From Pseudomonas nicosulfuronedens (GTDB lineage Bacteria; Pseudomonadota; Gammaproteobacteria; Pseudomonadales; Pseudomonadaceae): a stretch of 64,000 nt of DNA. Of this stretch, positions 1-8,257 are shown piece after piece. The notes below the pieces were generated by a model that worked only from the letters and a program-made list of their open reading frames with translations, did no database searches and was not told the origin of the DNA. The position numbers and the translations under genes were made by a program. How positions within the stretch are numbered: the first letter of the stretch is position 1; each line of letters opens with the position of its first letter. The stretch spans positions 1-64,000 of the forward strand of contig NZ_SWDV01000001.1 in NCBI RefSeq assembly GCF_005877905.1, in the 5' to 3' direction.

Positions 1-464
1 TTGATCTATCTACCCAGTTGATTCGATCCGTCCTTTTAGGTCTACATACTCCTCTGTTTTCAGAGCGGTCCGGCTCAGCAAGCTACTTGATAGCACTCAT
101 AACCAATGGCCAACTAATCATCGGTTACGAAGGCGACTGCAGCTGCGGGCTGGTCGATACCGATGAAAGGATTGACTGGATTACATCGCCTCACTGTCTT
201 GCCAACTGGCAGCGCAATCGATCACACCCAGAGTTGGCTCGCGATCCAGCTCGCAACAAGATCAGCCGAAGCTTCAGAGCAGGCAGAACACCAGACCCCG
301 AGTTCGTGACTCGAGCCGCCACGCCCGGTCAGCGCTTGATCCTCGCAACGGACGGGTTTTGGGCCGAACTGAGCGAAGCGCGTCAGGCTGAAGCCCTGAG
401 AGCACCCGAAATGGTTATTACAGACGTCGACGATGACGTCACCTGGGTGGACGTTCACCTTTAG
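1..464 (+). CDS. PP2C-like protein phosphatase, C-terminal part (5' end outside the window)
   Basis: The frame is open to the left edge, so the true start lies outside. The visible part of about 150 residues carries two features of the PP2C (PPM) serine/threonine phosphatase family: a SGSAS...ALI...GQLIIGYEGDCSCGLV stretch resembling the family's GD-containing core strand, and GQRLILATDGFWAEL, which matches the metal-binding 'LATDG' motif. The C-terminus is short and ends after an acidic DVDDDV run. Base composition is visibly lower in GC than the following genes. The gene ends about 200 bases before pyrR, where I recall yqgF and algH in P. aeruginosa, so this is probably an inserted accessory gene. 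The partner kinase, if any, is outside the window. Confidence 0.6.
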   Translation, partial: DLSTQLIRSVLLGLHTPLFSERSGSASYLIALITNGQLIIGYEGDCSCGLVDTDERIDWITSPHCLANWQRNRSHPELARDPARNKISRSFRAGRTPDPEFVTRAATPGQRLILATDGFWAELSEARQAEALRAPEMVITDVDDDVTWVDVHL

Positions 465-661
465 CTTCATTACCTATCACCATCGACGGCATTGACGCAG
501 CTTCAATAGTTCCTCCCTTGAGCGTGTAAACTGCCAATCCTTTACCGCTTCCGCTCGTTGGTTATTCCATAAGCCACGAGCTACGGACCAGTCCTTCCCG
601 GAACGGTCCGCCCCGATGGCCGCCCGCGCCGGGTGGCCTCGCCAACCGAACCGGAGACGTC

Positions 662-1174
662 ATGACCCTGCCCAGCCCCGCCGAACTCATCCCCCGCATG
701 GCTACCGACCTGCGCAACTACCTGGCGCAGCGCGGGATCGACGCGCCGCGCTTCGTCGGCATCCACACCGGCGGCATCTGGGTCGCCCAGGAACTGCTCA
801 AGGCACTGGGCAGCGACGAAATCCTCGGTATCCTCGACGTCTCCTTCTACCGCGACGATTTCACCCGCAGCGGCCTGCACCCACAGGTCCGTCCGTCGGA
901 ACTGCCCTTCGAGATCGACGGCCAGCATCTGGTCCTGGTGGACGACGTGCTGATGAGCGGCCGGACCATCCGCGCCGCGCTCAACGAGCTGTTCGACTAC
1001 GGTCGCCCGGCCAGCGTGACCCTGGTCAGCCTGGTGGACCTGAACAAGCGCGAACTGCCAATTCGTCCGGATGTCGTCGGCGAAACCCTGTCATTGGCAC
1101 CCAACGAGCGGGTAAAATTGCGCGGTCCCGCACCACTTGTCCTCGAGCGCACGCTTCTCAGCACCGCGCTGTAA
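662..1174 (+). CDS. pyrR: PyrR, pyrimidine operon regulator / uracil phosphoribosyltransferase
   Basis: A 170-residue type I phosphoribosyltransferase. The PRPP-binding loop is clear ([18 protein letters not shown], about residues 93-110), as is the conserved [12 protein letters not shown] strand near the N-terminus. The length fits PyrR. It stands first in a pyrR-pyrB-pyrC' cluster, the usual Pseudomonas arrangement, 45 bases ahead of pyrB. The ATG at 662 follows a GGAGAC ribosome-binding stretch; a longer overlapping reading from 616 is in another frame. The 200-base leader (465-661) has a weak inverted repeat CGGACC/GGTCCG (584-589 with 605-610) but no convincing attenuator. Whether PyrR works here as a regulator, a uracil salvage enzyme or both cannot be read from sequence. 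Confidence 0.93.
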   Translation: MTLPSPAELIPRMATDLRNYLAQRGIDAPRFVGIHTGGIWVAQELLKALGSDEILGILDVSFYRDDFTRSGLHPQVRPSELPFEIDGQHLVLVDDVLMSGRTIRAALNELFDYGRPASVTLVSLVDLNKRELPIRPDVVGETLSLAPNERVKLRGPAPLVLERTLLSTAL

Positions 1175-1219
1175 CTCCGCGCGCCCGGACCTCCACCTCC
1201 TACTTTCAGGGCCTGCCAC

Positions 1220-2224
1220 ATGCCGACCGACGCCAAGCGCCCGCTGCAGCTCAACGACCTGGGCCAGCTGCGCCACTTCCTCTCGCTCGACGGGTTGTCC
1301 CGCGAACTGCTGACTGAAATCCTCGATACCGCCGACTCCTTCCTCGAAGTCGGCGCCCGCGCGGTGAAGAAAGTCCCGCTGCTGCGCGGCAAAACCGTGT
1401 GCAACGTGTTCTTCGAAAACTCCACGCGCACCCGTACTACCTTTGAACTGGCCGCCCAGCGCCTGTCCGCCGACGTCATCTCGCTGAACGTGTCGACCTC
1501 CTCGACCAGCAAGGGCGAGACACTCACCGACACCCTGCGCAACCTTGAGGCCATGGCCGCCGACATGTTCGTCGTGCGTCACAGCGACTCGGGCGCCGCG
1601 CACTTCATCGCCGAGCACGTCAGCCCCAACGTCGCCGTGATCAACGGCGGCGACGGCCGTCACGGCCACCCGACCCAGGGCATGCTCGACATGCTCACCA
1701 TCCGCCGCCACAAGGGCAGCTTCGAGAACCTCTCGGTGGCCATCGTCGGCGACATCCTGCACTCGCGGGTGGCGCGCTCCGACATGCTGGCGCTGAAAAC
1801 CCTGGGCTGCCCGGACATCCGCGTCATCGCTCCGCGCACCCTGCTGCCCGTGGGCCTGGAAGAACAGTACGGCGTGAAAGTCTTCACCGATGCCAACGAA
1901 GGCCTGAAGGACGTCGACGTGGTGATCATGCTGCGCCTGCAGCGCGAGCGCATGGCCGGCGGCCTGCTGCCCAGCGAGGGCGAGTTCTTCAAGCTCTACG
2001 GCCTGACCCAGAAGCGCCTGCAGCTGGCCAAGCCGGACGCCATCGTCATGCACCCCGGCCCGATCAACCGCGGCGTGGAAATCGACTCTGCCGTGGCCGA
2101 CGGCGAACAGTCGGTGATCCTCAACCAGGTCACCTACGGCATCGCCATCCGCATGGCCGTGCTGTCCATGGCCATGAGCGGCCAGAACGCCCAACGCCAG
2201 CTGGAACAGGAGGACGCGCAATGA
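1220..2224 (+). CDS. pyrB: Aspartate carbamoyltransferase catalytic subunit PyrB
   Basis: A 334-residue aspartate transcarbamoylase, second step of de novo pyrimidine synthesis (carbamoyl phosphate + aspartate to carbamoyl aspartate). The carbamoyl-phosphate loop STRTRTTFE, the [11 protein letters not shown] motif and [11 protein letters not shown] are all visible. An N-terminal extension of about 30 residues precedes the core, as in Pseudomonas enzymes that form a dodecamer with the inactive dihydroorotase-like subunit. Its stop overlaps the pyrC' start (ATGA at 2221-2224), so the two chains of this complex are translationally coupled. There is no pyrI regulatory subunit nearby, as expected for this class of ATCase. 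Confidence 0.97.
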   Translation: MPTDAKRPLQLNDLGQLRHFLSLDGLSRELLTEILDTADSFLEVGARAVKKVPLLRGKTVCNVFFENSTRTRTTFELAAQRLSADVISLNVSTSSTSKGETLTDTLRNLEAMAADMFVVRHSDSGAAHFIAEHVSPNVAVINGGDGRHGHPTQGMLDMLTIRRHKGSFENLSVAIVGDILHSRVARSDMLALKTLGCPDIRVIAPRTLLPVGLEEQYGVKVFTDANEGLKDVDVVIMLRLQRERMAGGLLPSEGEFFKLYGLTQKRLQLAKPDAIVMHPGPINRGVEIDSAVADGEQSVILNQVTYGIAIRMAVLSMAMSGQNAQRQLEQEDAQ

Positions 2225-3492
2225 CCGTCAGTATTCGTGGCGCCCACCTGATCGACCCGGCCAGCGGCCTGGACAAGGTCTGCGACCTGCACATCGAGGC
2301 CGGCCGCATTGTCGCCATCGGCGACGCCCCCGCAGACTTCCACGCCGCCCAGGAAATAGACGCCGCCGGCCTGATCGCCGCGCCCGGCCTGGTCGACCTG
2401 AGCGTCGCTCTGCGCGAGCCGGGCTACAGCCGCAAGGGCAGCATCGAGAGCGAAACCCGCGCCGCCGCCGCCGGTGGCGTCACCAGCCTGTGCTTCCCAC
2501 CGCAGACCAAGCCGGTGCTGGACACCTCGGCGGTCGCCGAGCTGATCCTCGACCGCGCCCGCGAGGCCGGCAACGCCAAGGTCTTCCCTATCGGCGCGCT
2601 GACCAGAGGCCTGGCCGGGGAGCAGCTGTCCGAACTGGTCGCCCTGCGCGACGCCGGCTGCGTGGCGTTCACCAACGGCCTGGCGCCGATGACGAGCAAC
2701 CGCGTGCTGCTGCGCTCGCTGGAATACGCGGCGACCTTCGACCTGACCGTGATCTTCACCTCCCAGGATGCCGAACTGGCTGGCGACGGCATCGCCCACG
2801 AGGGCCCGACCGCCAGCTTCCGCGGCCTGGCTGGTATCCCGGAAACCGCCGAGACCGTGGCCCTGGCCCGCAACCTGCTGCTGGTGGAACAATCCGGCGT
2901 GCGAGCGCACTTCAGCCAGCTGACCAGTGCCCGTGGCGTCGAGATGATCGCCCAGGCCCAGGCCCGCGGCCTGCCGGTTACCGCCGACGTGGCGCTGTAC
3001 CAGCTGATTCTCACCGACGAGGCGCTGGCGGACTTCTCCAGCCTGTACCACGTGCAGCCGCCACTGCGCTCGCGCAAGGACCGCGACGCCCTGCGCGAAG
3101 CGGTGAAGAGCGGGGTGATCCAGGCTATCGCCAGCCATCACCAGCCCCATGAGCAGGACGCGAAGAACGCTCCGTTCGCCGCCACCGATCCGGGCATCAG
3201 CAGCGTCGAGCTGCTGCTGCCGCTGGCCATGACCCTGGTGCAGGACGGCCTGCTCGACCTGCCGACCCTGCTCGCACGCCTCTCCAGCGGCCCGGCCGCC
3301 GCCCTGCGCCTGCCGGCCGGCAAGCTGGCCGTGGGGGCTGCGGCAGACGTGGTGCTGTTCGAAGCCGAAGGCCAGACCCTGGTGGGCGAGACCTGGCACT
3401 CCCGTGGCCAGAATTGCCCGTTCCTCGGCCACTGCCTGCCGGGCGTGGTGCGCTGCACCCTGGTGGACGGACATATCGTCCACGCGGTGTAA
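2221..3492 (+). CDS. pyrC': Dihydroorotase-like non-catalytic ATCase subunit PyrC' (PyrX)
   Basis: A 423-residue amidohydrolase-fold protein related to dihydroorotase. Active dihydroorotases have a D-x-H-x-H metal site ahead of the LREPG motif; here it reads D59-L-S61-V-A63 followed by LREPG, so both zinc-binding histidines are gone. This matches the known Pseudomonas PyrC', which holds the PyrB dodecamer together without catalytic activity. ATGA overlap with pyrB supports co-translation in a fixed ratio. The true dihydroorotase must be encoded elsewhere. A strong terminator follows 20 bases after the stop. Confidence 0.93.
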   Translation: MTVSIRGAHLIDPASGLDKVCDLHIEAGRIVAIGDAPADFHAAQEIDAAGLIAAPGLVDLSVALREPGYSRKGSIESETRAAAAGGVTSLCFPPQTKPVLDTSAVAELILDRAREAGNAKVFPIGALTRGLAGEQLSELVALRDAGCVAFTNGLAPMTSNRVLLRSLEYAATFDLTVIFTSQDAELAGDGIAHEGPTASFRGLAGIPETAETVALARNLLLVEQSGVRAHFSQLTSARGVEMIAQAQARGLPVTADVALYQLILTDEALADFSSLYHVQPPLRSRKDRDALREAVKSGVIQAIASHHQPHEQDAKNAPFAATDPGISSVELLLPLAMTLVQDGLLDLPTLLARLSSGPAAALRLPAGKLAVGAAADVVLFEAEGQTLVGETWHSRGQNCPFLGHCLPGVVRCTLVDGHIVHAV

Positions 3493-3510
3493 CGCCTCAT
3501 CGCTCCATGA

Positions 3511-3539
3511 AAAAGCCCGCCGATTGGCGGGCTTTTTTA
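3511..3539 (+). terminator. Rho-independent terminator of the pyrRBC' operon
   Basis: GC-rich stem AAGCCCGCC / GGCGGGCTT with loop GATT, followed by a run of T, 20 bases after the pyrC' stop. The A-run on the left would let it act in the other direction as well. Confidence 0.9.
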
Positions 3540-3564
3540 TTGGGGCATCCGCAGGGAGCTCGGA

Positions 3565-3646
3565 CGTAGGATGGGTGGAGCGGAGCGATACCCATGCTGT
3601 CGGTGCCGAAAATGATGGGTATCGCTTCGCTCTACGCCATCCTACG
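3565..3646. repeat. Intergenic inverted repeat, 'GTAGGATGG' type
   Basis: Two long imperfectly complementary arms: the left begins CGTAGGATGGGTGGAGCG and contains GCGATACCCAT; the right contains ATGGGTATCGC and ends CGCCATCCTACG. The whole unit can fold into one long hairpin. This type of element is common between Pseudomonas genes. It lies between the convergent pyrC' and CGL genes, just before a REPIN-like pair. Confidence 0.7.
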
Positions 3647-3677
3647 AAGGCGCAGACGTGCGCGGCTTCGCGCCCTT

Positions 3678-3748
3678 GTAGGAGCGAGCTTGCTCGCGAA
3701 CCGCCCAGCCTCAGTGCCCGGAATGTTCGCGAGCAAGCTCGCTCCTAC
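3678..3748. repeat. REP-type inverted pair (REPIN-like), copy 1
   Basis: The left arm GTAGGAGCGAGCTTGCTCGC and its inverted copy ending GCTCGCTCCTAC are separated by about 25 variable bases. The same unit recurs at 6425, 19549, 41050 and 47861. Each arm has its own short palindrome GCGAGCTTGCTCGC, and the two arms can also pair with one another. It sits between convergent gene ends. Confidence 0.9.
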
Positions 3749-3759
3749 GAAAAGCCGTC

Positions 3760-4929
3760 CTAGATCATCGCCAGCGCCTTGGCCAGATCGGCACGCAGGT
3801 CCTCCACGTCTTCCACCCCCACCGACAGGCGAATCAGCGAATCGCCAATGCCCAGCGCCGCGCGGTTTTCCGGCGGGATGCTGGCGTGGGTCATGATCGC
3901 CGGGTGCTCGATCAGGCTTTCCACGCCGCCCAGGCTTTCCGCGAGGGCGAACAGCTGGACGTTCTCCAGGAAGCGCCGCGAGCCGGCGAGATCGGTGTCC
4001 AGGTCCAGCGAGATCATCCCGCCGAAGCCCTTCATCTGCGTACGCGCCAGTTCGTGCTGCGGATGCGAAGGCAGGCCGGGGTAATAGACGCGCTTCACCT
4101 GCGGCTGCTGCTCCAGCCATTTCGCCAGGTCGAGGGCATTGGCGCAGTGCCGCTCCATGCGTAGCGCCAGGGTCTTCACCCCGCGCAGGGTGAGGAAGGC
4201 ATCGAACGGGCCGGCGATGGCGCCCACCGAGTTCTGCAGGAAGCCCAGGCGCTCGGCGAGATCGGGGTTGTCGCCGACGATGGCGATGCCGCCGATCACG
4301 TCCGAGTGGCCATTGAGGTACTTGGTGGTGGAGTGCACGACGATGTCGAAGCCCAGGTCCAGCGGGCGTTGCACGTACGGGCTGGCGAAGGTGTTGTCGG
4401 CCACGCAGAGGATGCCGCGCTCGCGGCAGGTGCGGGCGATGGCGGCCAGATCGGTCAGGCGCAGCAGCGGGTTGCTCGGGGTTTCCACCCAGACCATGCG
4501 CGTCTTGTCGGTCAATGCTGCTTCCAGCGCGCCGGGTTGGGCCAGATCGGCGAAGTGGAAGTCATGCCCGGCGCTACGCCGGCGCACCCGCTCGAACAGA
4601 CGGAAGGTGCCGCCGTAGAGGTCGTTGCCGGAGACGATGTGCGAGCCGGCGTCGAGCAGCTCCAGCACCGCCGAAATCGCCGCCAGCCCCGAGGCAAAGG
4701 CGAAGGCCTTGCTGCCGCCTTCCAGGTCTGCCACGCAGCGCTCCAGCGCCCAGCGTGTGGGGTTGTGCGAGCGGCCGTAGTCCAGCCCCTTGTGCACGCC
4801 GGGGCTGTCCTGGCGATAGGTGGAATTGGCGTAGATCGGCGGCATGATCGCCCCGGTGGAAGGGTCCGGCTCCTGCCCGGCGTGGATCACGCGGGTGGCG
4901 AAACCGAGGCGGTCGTCGTGCTGGCTCAT
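3760..4929 (-). CDS. Cystathionine gamma-lyase/synthase family PLP enzyme
   Basis: A 389-residue Cys/Met-metabolism PLP enzyme. Visible are YGRSHNPT (phosphate/active-site Tyr-Arg, residues 51-58), the SGLAAI stretch, VADNTFASPY and the Schiff-base lysine in HSTTKYLNGHSDV (K203). It is encoded directly downstream of cystathionine beta-synthase with ATGA overlap, so the likely role is cystathionine gamma-lyase, completing reverse transsulfuration from homocysteine to cysteine. From sequence alone gamma-synthase or beta-lyase activity cannot be excluded; the CBS partner argues for gamma-lyase. The order matches the PA0399/PA0400 pair of P. aeruginosa (from memory). Confidence 0.88.
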   Translation of the reverse strand: MSQHDDRLGFATRVIHAGQEPDPSTGAIMPPIYANSTYRQDSPGVHKGLDYGRSHNPTRWALERCVADLEGGSKAFAFASGLAAISAVLELLDAGSHIVSGNDLYGGTFRLFERVRRRSAGHDFHFADLAQPGALEAALTDKTRMVWVETPSNPLLRLTDLAAIARTCRERGILCVADNTFASPYVQRPLDLGFDIVVHSTTKYLNGHSDVIGGIAIVGDNPDLAERLGFLQNSVGAIAGPFDAFLTLRGVKTLALRMERHCANALDLAKWLEQQPQVKRVYYPGLPSHPQHELARTQMKGFGGMISLDLDTDLAGSRRFLENVQLFALAESLGGVESLIEHPAIMTHASIPPENRAALGIGDSLIRLSVGVEDVEDLRADLAKALAMI

Positions 4930-6299
4930 GCGAGGGTCCTCCGTAGATGGTTGAGCAGGTCGAAGCGGGTGATCAGGCCGTGGAAGCCCGAGGCGTCGGC
5001 GATGATCGCCACCAGGCCGCGCGCCAGCACGGCTTCCAGTTCGCCCAGGCTGGCGCCGGGGGCGAGGGTTTCCGGGGCGTCGCTCATGGCGCTGGCGACC
5101 TCGCGACGGTAGTGCGCCGGGTCGTCATGCACGCCCATGAGGATGTCGGATTCGTCGATCACGCCGACCAGCCGAGGCCCATCCAGCACGGGCAGTTGCG
5201 AGACATCCGCCAGGCGCATGCGCTGGAAGGCGGTAAGCAGGGTGTCGCCAGGGCCGACGCTGACCACCCGGCCCTCCTCGAAGCGCCGCGCGATGATGTC
5301 GCGCAGGTCGCCGTAGCGCTTGCGCTGCAGCAGGCCCTGGTCGGTCATCCACTGGTCGTTGTAGATCTTCGACAGGTAGCGCGTGCCGGTGTCGCAGACC
5401 AGGCTGACCACCCGCTTGGGTGCTTTCTGCTCGCGGCAGAAGCGCAGTGCGGCGGCCAGCAGCGTGCCGGTGGATGAACCGGCAGCGATGCCTTCGTTGC
5501 GCATCAGTTCGCGGGCGGTAGCGAAGCTTTCCTCGTCGCTGATCGAGTAGGCATGGCGCACGCTGGAGAGATCGGCAATCGACGGCACGAAGTCTTCGCC
5601 GATGCCCTCCACCGCCCAGGCGCCGGGTGTGCCGATGGCGCCGGAGCGCGAATACTCGGCCATGATCGAACCCACCGGGTCGGCCAGGACCATTTCCAGG
5701 TCCGGCTGGACCTTCTGGAAGAAGCGGGTCAGGCCGGTAAGGGTGCCGGCGGAGCCGACGCCGACCACCACGGCATCGAGGTCATGGCCGGTCTGCGCCC
5801 AGATTTCCGGGCCAGTGCCGGTCTCGTGGGCCAGCGGGTTGGCGGGGTTGTTGAACTGGTCGGCAAAGAAGGCGTTCGGCAGGTCTTTCGCCAGCCGCGC
5901 AGCGACGTCCTGGTAGTACTCGGGGTGCCCCTTGCCGACATCGGAGCGAGTGATGTGCACTTCGGCGCCCATGGCGCGCAGGTGCAGGACCTTCTCGGTG
6001 GACATCTTGTCCGGCACCACCAGCACCACCCGATAGCCTTTGGCGCGTCCCACCAGCGCCAGGCCCAGGCCGGTGTTGCCGGCGGTGGCTTCGACGATGA
6101 CGCCGCCGGGCTTGAGCCGGCCGTCACGCTCGGCGGCCTCGATCATGGCGACACCGATGCGGTCCTTGATGGAGCCGCCGGGGTTCTGTGATTCGAGCTT
6201 GAGGAACAGGGTACAGGGTCCGGTATCGAAGCGGGTAACGCGGACCATGGGGGTATTGCCGATCAGATCGAGTACGGCAGGGCGGGATTCGTTGCTCAT
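4926..6299 (-). CDS. Cystathionine beta-synthase with C-terminal CBS domains
   Basis: A 457-residue PLP enzyme condensing homocysteine and serine to cystathionine. The N-terminal fold-type II domain (about 1-320) has the lysine motif NPGGSIKDR (K45), the TAGNTG loop and the GTGTL-like SSTGTLL motif near the end of the domain. A pair of CBS (Bateman) modules fills the last 125 residues and may bind an adenosyl ligand. The heme-binding N-terminal extension of animal enzymes is absent. I chose the ATG at 6299 because AAGGAG lies 8 bases before it; a GTG at 6308 would put that site inside the gene. It overlaps the CGL gene by 4 bases. Confidence 0.9.
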   Translation of the reverse strand: MSNESRPAVLDLIGNTPMVRVTRFDTGPCTLFLKLESQNPGGSIKDRIGVAMIEAAERDGRLKPGGVIVEATAGNTGLGLALVGRAKGYRVVLVVPDKMSTEKVLHLRAMGAEVHITRSDVGKGHPEYYQDVAARLAKDLPNAFFADQFNNPANPLAHETGTGPEIWAQTGHDLDAVVVGVGSAGTLTGLTRFFQKVQPDLEMVLADPVGSIMAEYSRSGAIGTPGAWAVEGIGEDFVPSIADLSSVRHAYSISDEESFATARELMRNEGIAAGSSTGTLLAAALRFCREQKAPKRVVSLVCDTGTRYLSKIYNDQWMTDQGLLQRKRYGDLRDIIARRFEEGRVVSVGPGDTLLTAFQRMRLADVSQLPVLDGPRLVGVIDESDILMGVHDDPAHYRREVASAMSDAPETLAPGASLGELEAVLARGLVAIIADASGFHGLITRFDLLNHLRRTLA

Positions 6300-6381
6300 G
6301 GCAGCCACTCCTTCTGCGGCGCCACGGGGATCGCCCGACAGCGCCTGCTACTGTCCTCCTGACCTTAGGCGGGAGGCACAG

Positions 6382-6401
6382 GTCGCGCCAGGCGGCGCGA
6401 C
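6382..6401. promoter_or_regulatory. Strong hairpin upstream of the CBS-CGL operon
   Basis: Perfect 8-bp arms GTCGCGCC / GGCGCGAC with a 4-base loop, about 85 bases upstream of the CBS start. It is not followed by a T-run on the minus strand. It could be an operator or an mRNA leader structure; function unknown. Confidence 0.4.
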
Positions 6402-6424
6402 GAAAGAGAGCGGTGCAGCTTTTC

Positions 6425-6489
6425 GTAGGAGCGAGCTTGCTCGCGAACGAACCTCGTGCCATGCGGTTCGCGAGCAAGCTCGCTCCTAC
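6425..6489. repeat. REP-type inverted pair (REPIN-like), copy 2
   Basis: Same arms as the element at 3678 (GTAGGAGCGAGC... and ...GCTCGCTCCTAC), with a shorter centre. It lies between the CBS gene and the TM2-protein gene, both on the minus strand. Confidence 0.9.
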
Positions 6490-6511
6490 ATAAAGATGGA
6501 TCGGTGCGGGT

Positions 6512-6916
6512 TCAGATGCGCTGCGGCCCGTTGCGCTCGGATATCTGGCTGTTCAGCGTCCAGAAGTCGTACAGCACGCCGACCAGGAACAGGCCACCGG
6601 TGAACAGGTAGATGATACCGGTGATCCACTTGCCCATGTACATGCGGTGCACGCCGAACACGCCGAGGAAGGTCAGCAGGATCCAGGCGACGTTGTAGTC
6701 GACGCCGCCGGCGCGGTAGCGCTGGTCCGCCGCGTCATCCATGGAAGGGATCAGGAACAGGTCGATGATCCAGCCGATGAAGAACAGGCCCAGGGTGAAG
6801 AACCAGATGGTGCCGGTGATCGGACGGCCGTAGTAGAAACGGTGCGAGCCGGTGAAGCCGAAGATCCACAGCAGGTAGCCGATGACCTTGCTGTGGGTAT
6901 CAGGGTTGGCGGACAT
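6512..6916 (-). CDS. Membrane protein with two TM2 domains
   Basis: A 134-residue membrane protein with two tandem TM2-like units: residues about 8-58 (GYLLWIFGFTGSHRFYYG... followed by a second hydrophobic helix ending in IIDLFLIP) and about 75-122 (LLTFLGVFGVHRMYMG... FLVGVLYDFWTL). Each unit has the G-x-HRFY/HRMY turn between two helices that defines the family. The start at 6916 is preceded by GGGAGAAAGG; longer in-frame readings upstream overlap pilU and lack support. It follows pilU on the same strand but behind a terminator. TM2 proteins have no settled bacterial function. Confidence 0.8.
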   Translation of the reverse strand: MSANPDTHSKVIGYLLWIFGFTGSHRFYYGRPITGTIWFFTLGLFFIGWIIDLFLIPSMDDAADQRYRAGGVDYNVAWILLTFLGVFGVHRMYMGKWITGIIYLFTGGLFLVGVLYDFWTLNSQISERNGPQRI

Positions 6917-6956
6917 GCCTTTCTCCCGTTGCGTGACAAGTTCATCAGCATAAACG

Positions 6957-6979
6957 AAAAGCCCGCACGGGGCGGGCTT
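6957..6979 (-). terminator. Terminator downstream of pilTU
   Basis: Read on the minus strand: stem AAGCCCGC / GCGGGCTT followed by TTCGTTT, 30 bases after the pilU stop. Confidence 0.85.
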
Positions 6980-7008
6980 CTCAGGCGCTATCGGCTTGGA
7001 AAGCGGAA

Positions 7009-8154
7009 TCAGCGGAAACGGCGGCTGGGATCGTCCTCGCTCATTTCCAGGGTCAGCCCCTGGGTCATGGTGGTCAGGTGGTCGGCGTCGGTCTCCGAGC
7101 CCAGCTTGATCATCAGGCGCAGGTCGTTCGCCGAGTCGGCGTAGGCCAATGCATCCTCGTAGGTGATCTCGCCCTGGGTGTAGAGCTGGTACAGCGCCTG
7201 GTCGAAGGTCTGCATGCCCTGCTCGGTGGAGCGCTTCATCAGCGGCTTGAGCTCGTGCACTTCGCCCTTGCGGATCAGGTCGGCGGCCAGCGGGGTGTTC
7301 AGCAGCACCTCGATCACCGCGCGGCGGCCCTTGCCGTCCGGGGTTGGCACCAGTTGCTGGGCAACGATGGCCTTGAGGTTCAGCGAAAGGTCCATCCACA
7401 CCTGGCCATGACGGTCGGCCGGGAAGAAGTGGATGATCCGCTCCAGCGCCTGGTTGGCGTTGTTGGCGTGCAGGGTCGCCAGGCACAGGTGGCCGGTTTC
7501 GGCGAAGGCCACGGCGTGGTCCATGGTCTCGCGCGAACGCACTTCGCCGATCATGATCACGTCCGGCGCCTGGCGCAGGGTGTTCTTCAGGGCCACCTCG
7601 AAGGTATCGGTATCCAGACCCACCTCACGCTGGGTGACGATGCAGCCCTGGTGCTGGTGGATGTATTCGATGGGGTCTTCGATGGAGATGATGTGGCCGG
7701 TGGAGTTCTTGTTGCGGTAGCCGATCATCGCCGCCAGCGAGGTGGACTTACCGGTACCGGTGGCACCGACGAAGATCACCAGGCCGCGCTTGGTCATCGC
7801 CAGCTTCTTGAGGATTTCCGGCAGCTTCAGGTCATCGATGGTCGGGATGTTGGTCTCGATGCGGCGCAGCACCATGCCCACCAGGTTGCGCTGGTAAAAG
7901 GCGCTGACACGGAAGCGTCCCACGCCGCGGGCGCTGATGGCGAAGTTGCACTCGTGGTTCTCGGCGAAGTCGCGGCGCTGCTGCTCGTTCATCACCGACA
8001 GCACGGTCTCGCGGGTCTGTTCCGGCGACAGCGCGGTCTTGGTGACCGGCAGCACCTTGCCGTTGACCTTCATCGAAGGCGGCACACCCGCCGTGATGAA
8101 CAGGTCGGACGCTCCCTTTTCCACCATCAGGCGCAACAGCTTCTCGAATTCCAT
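7009..8154 (-). CDS. pilU: PilU, type IV pilus retraction ATPase accessory to PilT
   Basis: A 381-residue PilT/PilU-class secretion ATPase. Walker A is GATGTGKST (K136), the Asp-box/Walker B region contains APDVIMIGEVRSRE, and the His box reads TGHLCLATLHANNAN. The tail beyond residue 345 (ending SEDDPSRRFR) is longer than PilT's, as in known PilU. It acts with PilT at the inner face of the pilus base in twitching motility. The ATG at 8154 gives the family's usual N-terminus MEFEKLLRLMVEKGASDLF; a GTG seven codons upstream is possible. It lies about 100 bases after pilT in the same direction. Confidence 0.96.
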   Translation of the reverse strand: MEFEKLLRLMVEKGASDLFITAGVPPSMKVNGKVLPVTKTALSPEQTRETVLSVMNEQQRRDFAENHECNFAISARGVGRFRVSAFYQRNLVGMVLRRIETNIPTIDDLKLPEILKKLAMTKRGLVIFVGATGTGKSTSLAAMIGYRNKNSTGHIISIEDPIEYIHQHQGCIVTQREVGLDTDTFEVALKNTLRQAPDVIMIGEVRSRETMDHAVAFAETGHLCLATLHANNANQALERIIHFFPADRHGQVWMDLSLNLKAIVAQQLVPTPDGKGRRAVIEVLLNTPLAADLIRKGEVHELKPLMKRSTEQGMQTFDQALYQLYTQGEITYEDALAYADSANDLRLMIKLGSETDADHLTTMTQGLTLEMSEDDPSRRFR

Positions 8155-8257
8155 GATCTTTCTCGCCGAGTTCACGCTGACTACGACAGGGCTGTCGGAT
8201 CACGAAGCGGGTGCGTGTGGCGCGCTCCGTGCGCCGGGCCGCGGGGGCCCGGTGGGG

